Below, piece after piece: positions 1 to 6,586 of a DNA stretch of 50,684 nucleotides. A model generated the notes under the pieces. That model searched no databases and was not told the DNA's origin. It worked only from the letters and a program-made list of their open reading frames with translations. Each line of letters opens with the position of its first letter. The first letter of the stretch is position 1. Source of the DNA: Bacteroidales bacterium (GTDB lineage Bacteria > Bacteroidota > Bacteroidia > Bacteroidales > VadinHA17). Where the stretch lies: positions 1-50,684 of the forward strand of contig JALOMO010000007.1 in assembly GCA_025455395.1 (NCBI GenBank), in the 5' to 3' direction. The position numbers and the translations under genes were made by a program.

Positions 1-95
1 CACGATCCCGCGAAGCGGGTGAGTAATCCTTAACAGAAACAGACCTCCCCGTCCGCCGGCTGGCGGACACCCCTCCTTACTAAGGAGGGGAAACT
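1..95. repeat. Paired-hairpin intergenic repeat, copy 1
   Basis: Three short hairpins sit in a row: a GC-rich one near 8-20, TCCGCC/GGCGGA arms at 51-68, and CCCCTCCTT/AAGGAGGGG arms at 70-90. Read in reverse complement, the block has the same order of parts as 31323-31420: the CCCCTCCT hairpin, a second hairpin, GGTCTGT, then GGATTACT. The two copies are therefore in opposite orientation. No ORF lies inside. The element may continue beyond the left edge of the window. Confidence 0.7.
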
Positions 96-147
96 TTGAC
101 TTATTGGAATCGGGCTGCTGGTCATTTTTCTTATTGTCATCCCCACG

Positions 148-501
148 TCAGCTTCGCATAATCTTATCCATCGCCCTCCCTTTTGCCAGCTCATCGACTA
201 ATTTGTCGAGGTATCTGACCTTCTGCATCAGGGGATCCTCTATTTCCTCCACGCGATACCCGCAGATCAATCCGGTAATGAGGTGCACATTGCGATTGAT
301 CGTAGCACGCTGGAAGAATGTCTCAAATGTGACCTTTTCGTTTATCAGCTCCTGCAGCTTACTGTCATCGAAACCTGTAAGCCACTCAATGACCTGGTGC
401 AGTTCATCTTTTGTTCTGCCTTTTTTCTCCACTTTTGCTAAATACATAGGATATACCGAGGCGAAAGTCATTTTTGCTATTTTTTGGCTGACTGAGTCCA
501 T
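148..501 (-). CDS. DUF2200 family protein
   Basis: This 117-residue protein matches my memory of the DUF2200 family along its whole length. It has the family's opening around KMTFASVYPMYLAKVEKKGR, the IEWLTGFD segment, and the end motif VEEIEDPLMQKVRYLDKLVDELAKG. The function is unknown. There is no signal peptide or membrane segment, so it is probably cytosolic. It is transcribed alone; a Bacteroidota-type -7 box lies upstream at 558-565. A 134-residue ORF on the opposite strand at 104-508 is a shadow. I am sure of the family and cannot assign a role. Confidence 0.85.
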   Translation of the reverse strand: MDSVSQKIAKMTFASVYPMYLAKVEKKGRTKDELHQVIEWLTGFDDSKLQELINEKVTFETFFQRATINRNVHLITGLICGYRVEEIEDPLMQKVRYLDKLVDELAKGRAMDKIMRS

Positions 502-557
502 ATTTTGAATTAATTTATTGCTGCTTTTCTTCTCTCCGATGAATTCCAGTTATACGG

Positions 558-565
558 CAAAATTA
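558..565 (-). promoter_or_regulatory. Candidate -7 box for the DUF2200 gene
   Basis: On the minus strand the sequence reads TAATTTTG, a full match to the Bacteroidota -7 consensus TAnnTTTG, 57 nt upstream of the start codon at 501. No -33 TTG is seen at the expected spacing. It is a short match in AT-rich DNA and could be chance. Confidence 0.4.
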
Positions 566-706
566 TGCATTTTCATCTAGCATCCCGGGCCATCGATTCC
601 GGTAACCATCCGGATTTACTTGGAGTGCCCGGCTAAAAAGAACAGTCCTTGACAGTGCCATCCGGATTGTTCACCTCAACCATATCGTAACAACTTCTTA
701 ATACCA

Positions 707-3106
707 CTACTCATACCTTAATGCCTCGACCGGATTCCTGTTGGCTATCCTGTAGTAATTCACAGCAGCAATCATTGCAACTGAGAGCAGGATTGCAAGG
801 CCGCACAGAACGAAAAGCCCCCAGTGAAGCGGTACTTTTACGGCAAAATTCTGCATCCATTTGTTAACAATAAACCATGCCCCTGTCAGACCTGCAAGAA
901 CAGAAGGAATGGCAATATATTCCAGCCCGAGGATAAAAACCCGCAGTATATCCGTCATAGTAGCACCGTTGATCTTTCTTATGGCCAGTTCTTTCCGGTG
1001 CCTGTTGGCCTCGTTTGTTGTATATCCCATTAACCCGATAACCATGATGAGTAAAATGACTGAATTCCCGGCCATCAATGCATTGCGAAATCTCTTTTCC
1101 GAGTTATACATATTCTGAAGCTCTTCTTCAAGGCTGCTGACAGCAGCATCTTCCTGATGAATACCCAGGTTCATCATATCCGTGATCTTCTTTTTTATGC
1201 CTGCTTCTGACCCTTCATGGACTTTCATAAGGAGGATGAATGATGCAGAAGGATGCTTGACCTTTAATTGTATAAATTTTTCTTCAGGCAGATAAAAAAA
1301 CACCGATGGCCTTGTGTCAGGAAATGTGATTGTATTAATAATGAAATCAGGGAAGACACCGCATACTGTTGTTGATCCATGCTCGGTTATTATAAGTTGC
1401 TTCCCGATAACCCCGTCCGGCCATCCGTTGTTCATCTTCAGCAGTTCTGCTCCCTTTTCACTGATCAGAACATCATTCACATCACTATTTTCCGGGGAGA
1501 AATCCTGCCCGGCTGAAACTTTAATACCTAAAATTGAGAGGTAATTCTCATCAGCCTGGTAAAAATCAGCTACGTTGAACAGATCCCTCTGTCCGTCAGG
1601 TGATAACACGTTATTTCCCGATGGGAAATTCATGGGTAAATCAAAACCCAATCCAACCCTCTCCACTTCAGGCATCGCCCTTAATTCATTTAGTACGGTA
1701 GAAATCTTGCTTCCTTCCATGCCGGTTGTCGATCCATAATATACTCCCTTTGTCAGGTAGCCATGATCCGCATTCTTCATCCTGCTGAACTGAAGTGTTA
1801 CAATGATCATCAGCGTAAGAATGAATGAGGCGCCCATGAACTGGATAGCCAGCAAAACCAGGTTCCATCTGTTATTTTTCAGCTTGTATGACCTGAAAAC
1901 AGTTGCAACCGGTATGCGTGAAAAAAACCGTCCCGGGAAGTATCCGGTGATAACGACCAATACAGCAACTATAAAGAGCAGTGGCCAGATAACATAGGGA
2001 TTCAGGACTGCCTGTATGCTGTGCTGAAGCTGTGATTCAACCATTGGTTTCAATGCAAAAATGATCAGAACAGCTCCGGTAACGGAAATGATGAAAAGTA
2101 TTAAGGTCTCGATAAATATCATTAGCTGTAGCTTCTCTGTCTGCGCACCGAAGGTTTTATGAATGGCTGATGATTTAGCCCTGTTTACAAGTGCGCTCAG
2201 CGTCAGTAGAATATAGTTCATGAGAGAAACAAAGAGCACCGCAAACGCAATGGTGCTGAGAATGATGATCATGTCCTTTACATTGTCGGAATAAATTTTC
2301 CTGATGGGTAAAAAGGAATATTTCAAAACGATGCCTCCATGTTCCTCTTCCAGTCTCGCTATGTCCTGGTGTATCTCCTGCATTTTACGGACAGCAGGAG
2401 CAAGACTTTCAGGATTGACGCCTTGTTCCAGCTTTACACAGGTATAGTACCGGTCATTGCCCATCCAGTTTTCTGTTCCGTCCCATGTAAAGTGTTTTGT
2501 TGAAACCATCGAAATGAGAATATCATAATGATAATTGGTATTTTCAGGCAACTCTTTAAATACCCCGGCAATAGTCAGTTTCTTGTCAGGATATCCTCTT
2601 AATGTGATCACCTTCCCTATTACCTCTCCTCCAATCGCTTCAGCAATTTTTGTTGAGATCATGCAGGACATGGGTGTTTTTAATATCTCATCCGGATTTC
2701 CGTTTACGATCGGGAGAGGGAGAACATCAAAAAGAAATTCATCACTCAGGGAGACCTCAGCCTCATAGCTCTTGAGGTCTTCTGTATAAAATACATTTTT
2801 GCCGATTGAGTTTAGCCGGCTGGCTGCCTCAATGCCGGGCACCTCATCTTTCAGACCTGGACCAATGGCACCACTGACCCGTGGGTTGCTCATCAGCTCT
2901 TCCGACGACTTATCCGGTCTGAAGTTTTCATGAACAACATATATACGTCCGGCATCTGGATAAAAACTATCATAACTATAATAGTATAATACTTCGGCCA
3001 GAAGCAATATACCAAAAGCTAGTCCGGCAGCCAGTGAAATAATGCGGGTGACAGTATGTTCTCCCTTTCGGAATAAGTGACGCAATGCCAGCTTGAATGT
3101 ATTCAT
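707..3106 (-). CDS. ABC transporter permease, MacB/FtsX type
   Basis: This 799-residue inner-membrane protein has the duplicated MacB-like plan common in Bacteroidota. An N-terminal helix (about residues 21-41) is followed by a large extracytoplasmic domain and three helices (about 283-395). A further helix near 420 leads a second extracytoplasmic domain, and three C-terminal helices (about 680-790) form the FtsX core. It ends with NRNPVEALRYE, a typical ending of this family. Such permeases work with a separate ATPase in mechanotransmission or export; no ATPase gene is adjacent, so its partner lies elsewhere. It is transcribed alone. Substrate unknown. Confidence 0.9.
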   Translation of the reverse strand: MNTFKLALRHLFRKGEHTVTRIISLAAGLAFGILLLAEVLYYYSYDSFYPDAGRIYVVHENFRPDKSSEELMSNPRVSGAIGPGLKDEVPGIEAASRLNSIGKNVFYTEDLKSYEAEVSLSDEFLFDVLPLPIVNGNPDEILKTPMSCMISTKIAEAIGGEVIGKVITLRGYPDKKLTIAGVFKELPENTNYHYDILISMVSTKHFTWDGTENWMGNDRYYTCVKLEQGVNPESLAPAVRKMQEIHQDIARLEEEHGGIVLKYSFLPIRKIYSDNVKDMIIILSTIAFAVLFVSLMNYILLTLSALVNRAKSSAIHKTFGAQTEKLQLMIFIETLILFIISVTGAVLIIFALKPMVESQLQHSIQAVLNPYVIWPLLFIVAVLVVITGYFPGRFFSRIPVATVFRSYKLKNNRWNLVLLAIQFMGASFILTLMIIVTLQFSRMKNADHGYLTKGVYYGSTTGMEGSKISTVLNELRAMPEVERVGLGFDLPMNFPSGNNVLSPDGQRDLFNVADFYQADENYLSILGIKVSAGQDFSPENSDVNDVLISEKGAELLKMNNGWPDGVIGKQLIITEHGSTTVCGVFPDFIINTITFPDTRPSVFFYLPEEKFIQLKVKHPSASFILLMKVHEGSEAGIKKKITDMMNLGIHQEDAAVSSLEEELQNMYNSEKRFRNALMAGNSVILLIMVIGLMGYTTNEANRHRKELAIRKINGATMTDILRVFILGLEYIAIPSVLAGLTGAWFIVNKWMQNFAVKVPLHWGLFVLCGLAILLSVAMIAAVNYYRIANRNPVEALRYE

Positions 3107-3176
3107 GAATGACGTAACGATAAGGTTCTTTCTTGTAAGATAAACAGAAAATATCAGATTGATGTATTTCTGTCTG

Positions 3177-3310
3177 TAACAAGGACTTTGAGATTAATGC
3201 GGCGGACAGTGCAGCAGTGTGATTTTATAGGATTTCTAAAGAATTCTTTAGATTCTATCTTATTTCCCTGGCCTAACCGGAGAATCTGCTTTTCATAGCT
3301 GTCCGTGTTA
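3177..3310. repeat. attC-like palindrome E1 (array end)
   Basis: The left end TAACAAGGAC (3177-3186) pairs with the right end GTCCGTGTTA (3301-3310) at 9 of 10 positions. The right end has the same GTCCGTGTTA as elements E1b and E2. The inner box is weak: TAAC and N7 are present, but TGGTAG is not. It separates the permease gene from the first cassette-like gene and is the least regular of the elements. No gene lies here. Confidence 0.4.
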
Positions 3311-4171
3311 GGTGGTAGTAGCAATTGCTTTGTCTTGATAATGGTTTGTCTATAAGGTCAATGTCAGGAGGGTTGAATCTGCCTTTTTGCCATTATATTT
3401 TCAAATCTTGTGTTACTTATTGGGTGATGGCTTATGACCTCTTTATTATGAATTATGCAAAAAGTCCCGAAAGCAGATGGAGTTTGCTGAGCTGATTCGG
3501 AATCCTCAATTTCAATCAGGTCAGCTTTTATTTTGAGCTTTCTTGCAGTCTTGAGTATTGAGTCCACGTTTTTTACCGAATAGGGACATTGCGCGGAGCG
3601 TATAATTGTCAAACCTTTATAGTATTTATCAGTCGAGAAGTTTTTAAACTTCGGATTAGTTGCAGCTTTATCGAATTTTAAAACTAATAATTCAAAATCT
3701 GGTTTTGCTGTATCAACAGACTCGAATCCCTTTTTAATGAAGATATCCTTGTTTGCCATGAATGATCCTTTTCTGGTAACTACTGCCACACCATACATAT
3801 TAAGTCTCTTTGCCTCTTCAAGACAAGAATCAATGAGAGATGAAGCATAACCTTTCCCTTTGAATTCTGTTTTGAAGCCAACAAATATGCAATGGATAAA
3901 CATATAGCCCACAGCGTCAACAGGCCGATGAGCATATTTACCAGGGATATACTCAATCATACCCTGATATCCGCCTGTTATTGATATTATTGCTTTTATT
4001 CTTAATCCCTTTGGATAATACTCCTTAAACCAGTCAATCTTTCTTCTTAACTCCAGATGTTTTTCAACGTCATTGTATCCACAAACACCATAATCTGCAA
4101 TATTCTCTGGTGTGAGGTCAATGATTTCTGCATCAATCATATTATAGCAAAGTTTGTTAAGTAAAGATAAC
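3307..4171 (-). mobile_element. Cassette-like unit carrying the YoaP-type gene
   Basis: The unit runs from GTTAGGTGG at 3307 to the TAAC at 4168-4171. Its two ends are complementary only over GTTA/TAAC, so this boundary call is much weaker than those of the next four units. The gene runs on the minus strand, with the palindrome E1 on its 3' side, the same polarity as the other minus-strand units. Confidence 0.35.
3364..4140 (-). CDS. GNAT acetyltransferase with C-terminal YoaP-like domain
   Basis: The N-terminal half (about residues 1-150) is a GNAT fold. It shows the acetyl-CoA loop region FKTEFKGKGYASSLIDSCLEEAKR and the later GVAVVTRKGSFMANKDIFIKKGFE segment. The C-terminal 100 residues match the YoaP-like domain that follows GNAT domains in B. 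subtilis YoaP and relatives; they include a CPYSVKNVDSILKTARKLKI stretch resembling a thioredoxin-like motif. It is a cytosolic enzyme whose acceptor substrate cannot be told. The gene is AT-rich compared with the flanking chromosome and sits in the cassette-like array, which suggests acquisition. Confidence 0.85.
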   Translation of the reverse strand: MIDAEIIDLTPENIADYGVCGYNDVEKHLELRRKIDWFKEYYPKGLRIKAIISITGGYQGMIEYIPGKYAHRPVDAVGYMFIHCIFVGFKTEFKGKGYASSLIDSCLEEAKRLNMYGVAVVTRKGSFMANKDIFIKKGFESVDTAKPDFELLVLKFDKAATNPKFKNFSTDKYYKGLTIIRSAQCPYSVKNVDSILKTARKLKIKADLIEIEDSESAQQTPSAFGTFCIIHNKEVISHHPISNTRFENIMAKRQIQPS

Positions 4172-4304
4172 TTGAAATTGGTAGAATCTTAAGTCCGGGA
4201 TAGGCAAAAGTCATTTGTCCTCTTTAAGATTTTACTATTAGGTGGCGTGTTACCTGATCCTTTCCTGCCACAAGCAGGGAGCTTTTGAATTATTGTCCGT
4301 GTTA
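4168..4304. repeat. attC-like palindrome E1b
   Basis: The left boundary is TAAC-N7-TGGTAG (4168-4184), the same spacing as E2 and E3. The right boundary ends GTCCGTGTTA (4295-4304). The middle is not clearly palindromic. The stretch from 4141 to 4460 holds no gene; besides this element it contains the promoter and operator of the next operon. Confidence 0.5.
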
Positions 4305-4397
4305 TTGCTGGTTGACTTTTTTTTCATTTTTTTCCTGAAATTTAATAACATGATACAGTGTTAGTTAACCTAATATATTAAAATAATGGTAAAATTA

Positions 4398-4429
4398 TTT
4401 GGTTAATTATATTAACTTGTTTATATTTG
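4398..4429 (+). promoter_or_regulatory. Bacteroidota promoter of the 4461-5346 operon
   Basis: A -33 TTTG lies at 4398-4401 and a -7 TATATTTG at 4422-4429, 20 nt apart, both full matches to the Bacteroidota consensus. The first start codon follows 31 nt downstream. This is one of the two best promoter matches in the window. Confidence 0.75.
4402..4416. promoter_or_regulatory. Palindromic operator candidate O1
   Basis: GTTAATTATATTAAC is a perfect inverted repeat (six-base arms around TAT) lying exactly between the -33 and -7 boxes. A near copy, O2, lies just after the operon at 5367-5381. The winged-helix protein encoded by the operon is the obvious candidate ligand. Confidence 0.6.
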
Positions 4430-4460
4430 TGCCTATATAAATTATTTAACAATTCGAAAT

Positions 4461-5057
4461 ATGGAAAACAATGACTTGACACCGGAAGAAAGCTTTAGTA
4501 TTATCAATAAAGCAATTGCAAACTTTAAGATTAATTATAGGGAAAGTTCAAAAGTCTTTTTACTTTGGGGCTGGATATTAACACTTACCAGCATTACAAA
4601 TTTCATCATCCTGAAGTTTGTACACAGCACGGAACCGTGGGTACTTAAGGGATATGCTATCCTTGGGAGTTGGGTTGTGTTTATTTTAATAGGATTCATA
4701 ATCATGTATTTTATGGTCCGGAAAATGAATAGGGATAAGAAGGTACACAGCCATATTGATAAGTTTATTGATTATCTGTGGTGGGTAACCGCGCCTTCAT
4801 TTTTTATTGCAACATTTATCTGTATTAAATTAGATATAGCCCCGCCACCACTGATGTTGCTAGTTGCAGGCATAGCAACCACAACCACCGGGCTGGTTAT
4901 TAAGTTCAGACCCTTGGCTATTGGAGGTATGTCATTTTTTATATTCAGTATTGGTGCAACCTTTGTTTCAAATGAATACCTGGCATTGGTTGTCAGTGCA
5001 GCTTTGATTTGCGGTTATCTGATTCCCGGATATTTATTAAAGGCAGCAAAAGAATAG
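4461..5057 (+). CDS. Multi-pass membrane protein, unknown function
   Basis: The 198-residue protein has about six hydrophobic helices after a short polar N-terminus (MENNDLTPEESFSIINKAIA). The first begins near residue 32, and a paired set fills the C-terminal half. I recognise no catalytic motif. It ends 4 nt before a winged-helix regulator, and the two share one promoter, an arrangement in which the regulator often controls the membrane protein and itself. It is probably an inner-membrane protein. The base composition is AT-rich like the rest of the cassette array. Confidence 0.8.
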   Translation: MENNDLTPEESFSIINKAIANFKINYRESSKVFLLWGWILTLTSITNFIILKFVHSTEPWVLKGYAILGSWVVFILIGFIIMYFMVRKMNRDKKVHSHIDKFIDYLWWVTAPSFFIATFICIKLDIAPPPLMLLVAGIATTTTGLVIKFRPLAIGGMSFFIFSIGATFVSNEYLALVVSAALICGYLIPGYLLKAAKE

Positions 5058-5061
5058 GGCC

Positions 5062-5346
5062 ATGTACAACGATTTAGATCCTCTCTTACACTCGCAATTG
5101 CGGCTGGCGATCATATCCATGCTTATAAACTCCGAGAAAGTTGAGTTTACGCATATTAAAGAGGAAACAAAGGCCGCTTCAGGTAATATCAGTATACAGA
5201 TAAAGAATCTGCAGGAAGCAGGATATATTAAAGTTGAGAAAACATTTAAAAACAATTATCCAAAAACCTTTGTCTCAATTACTGATAAAGGAGTTAAGGC
5301 ATTTGAATCTTATGTAAATGATCTTAAAAAATATATTAATCCTTAA
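5062..5346 (+). CDS. Winged-helix transcriptional regulator (HTH_34 type)
   Basis: The 94-residue protein consists of a single winged helix-turn-helix domain. The pattern LDPLLHSQLRLAIISMLIN, then THIKEETKAASGNISIQIKN (recognition helix) and GYIKVEKTFKN (wing) matches the small PF13601-like regulators related to MarR/PadR. It lies 4 nt after the membrane-protein gene and is surely cotranscribed. Two near-identical 15-nt palindromes, one inside the promoter and one 20 nt after its stop, suggest negative autoregulation. The target is inferred, not shown. Confidence 0.88.
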   Translation: MYNDLDPLLHSQLRLAIISMLINSEKVEFTHIKEETKAASGNISIQIKNLQEAGYIKVEKTFKNNYPKTFVSITDKGVKAFESYVNDLKKYINP

Positions 5347-5366
5347 TGACTTTTTTTATCAATTAA

Positions 5367-5381
5367 GTTAATTTTATTAAC
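5367..5381. promoter_or_regulatory. Palindromic operator candidate O2
   Basis: GTTAATTTTATTAAC differs from O1 (4402-4416) at one base and lies 20 nt after the stop of the winged-helix gene. Two copies flanking the operon could allow DNA looping or block antisense transcription. Confidence 0.5.
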
Positions 5382-5519
5382 TACTTAATATTTTTAATTA
5401 TAAAAAACAAAATATTTGTTTTAGCTATTTCCTTCCTGATGGAAATTTGCAGTGCTCAAACTAGCATACATGCATCACAAAAATCTGATAATAGTGAAAA
5501 GCCAGGACACAATTAGCCA

Positions 5520-5643
5520 TAACGTCCCTGTGGTAGACCGATCCGCCGGTATGCGGACACGTCCGTCGCAGACGGAAGCCAGGGCAGATTAGACAACTTG
5601 CCCCGATTTATCGGGGAGCCCATTAATTATAGCGTCCGTGTTA
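5520..5643. repeat. attC-like palindrome E2
   Basis: The left end is TAAC, seven bases, then TGGTAG (5520-5536). The right end has TTATAG, a spacer, and GTGTTA (about 5626-5643). Between them lie three perfect hairpins: TCCGCC/GGCGGA-like arms at 5542-5557, TCCGTC/GACGGA at 5562-5576, and CCCCGA/TCGGGG at 5601-5616. The stretch 5347-5740 holds no gene; apart from this element and O2 I see nothing else in it. Confidence 0.6.
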
Positions 5644-6464
5644 TGCTTAGGCATTTATTTGAAGTCATTTTGTAATTGTCTCAAATAAGATAAAATTGTT
5701 TGACTATCAATTTTAGCCTATTGCTGCCACTGCTTATTTGCTAAAAAATCTTTGGAATCAACCTCTTTGTCCGCTTTTGATAATCAGTATATTTTTGGCC
5801 CATTTGCTCAATTAGAAAACTTTCTTCAACTCGTATTCGATTCATAATTCCAATGATAACCGGAACGATCATCAAGATAATTGATAACCAATTTGATAAG
5901 GCAGTTGATATCCCCAGAAAAATGATTACCAGTCCCAGATATCCGGGATGCCTGATGGCTTTATATAGTCCTGATTCAATTAACGCATGATTCTCGATCC
6001 TTGTCACAGTATATGTGTATTGCCGCTTAAGAGTCATGATTGAGCTTATTCTTATTAGAAATCCTAGTAATATCAATAATGCTCCAACGATAATGAAGGT
6101 ATTCCAATCATCAATCTTACCTGTTTTTGTTGCGCCGATACCGAAAGAAAGCAGGCAGCCAATCTGAATTAATGTAAATAGAAAGCGAATGCTTCCTTTG
6201 TCGCTGGATTTGACAATGCTACTCTTCTTTTTTAGTCTCATATTCATATAGAACTCAAAGAATCCATATAAATAAGCAAAAGCCAGAATTATAAAAAATC
6301 TTGTGTACATGGATGTAATTTATATTAATGCTATGTCCAATGATTTTAGCTGTTTACAAAAATTTCTAATTCAATTAAAGATAATCTATATTCGAGGAGT
6401 AATGTTTAGCTGCTTTCAGTCAAAGCAGAAACTGTTATGTAACTTGCTGTCATTTAAGCATAAC
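5640..6464 (-). mobile_element. Cassette-like unit carrying the ICMT-type gene
   Basis: The unit begins GTTATGCTTA (5640-5649) and ends TAAGCATAAC (6455-6464), a perfect ten-base complement. The gene runs on the minus strand and its 3' end faces palindrome E2. Confidence 0.6.
5741..6310 (-). CDS. Isoprenylcysteine methyltransferase-type membrane protein
   Basis: The 189-residue protein has four to five membrane helices and the ICMT/PEMT signature near its C-terminus: RHPGYLGLVIIFLGISTALS followed by RVEESFLIEQMGQKYTDYQKR. In the family these segments bind S-adenosylmethionine and the acceptor at the membrane surface. Bacterial members are mostly uncharacterised and need not act on prenylcysteine. 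The gene stands alone inside a cassette-like unit and is AT-rich. Confidence 0.85.
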   Translation of the reverse strand: MYTRFFIILAFAYLYGFFEFYMNMRLKKKSSIVKSSDKGSIRFLFTLIQIGCLLSFGIGATKTGKIDDWNTFIIVGALLILLGFLIRISSIMTLKRQYTYTVTRIENHALIESGLYKAIRHPGYLGLVIIFLGISTALSNWLSIILMIVPVIIGIMNRIRVEESFLIEQMGQKYTDYQKRTKRLIPKIF

Positions 6465-6586
6465 GGCCCGGTGGTAGGGTTAGTTGCCGATTTCGAAGCA
6501 CTTCCGTATCAAGTTACAACTACTTTTAATACGAGCTGTGCCGCTCGAATACGCACTGCTCCGGCAATTAACTATACCGCGTGTCA
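6461..6586. repeat. attC-like palindrome E3
   Basis: The left arm CGGTGGTAGGGTTAGTTGCCG (split here for length: CGGTGGTAGGG then TTAGTTGCCG, 6469-6489) pairs with CGGCAATTAACTATACCGCG near 6562-6581 over most of its length. The boundary is TAAC-N7-TGGTAG at 6461-6477, and the far end is GTCA at 6583-6586, one transition away from GTTA. The inner sequence GCCGATTTCGAAGC recurs in E4 as GGCGGATTTCGGAGC. No gene lies between 6311 and 6611. Confidence 0.7.

Larger units (their letters stand above)
4301..5523 (+). mobile_element. Cassette-like unit: membrane protein and wHTH regulator
   Basis: The left end GTTATTGCTGGTTG (4301-4314) is complementary to the right end CAATTAGCCATAAC (5510-5523) at 11 of 14 positions. 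The two genes inside run on the plus strand, opposite to all other units of the array. The unit has its own promoter. Confidence 0.5.

Noticed and set aside
104-508. 134-residue ORF opposite the DUF2200 gene
   Set aside because: Antisense shadow of a recognised family protein.
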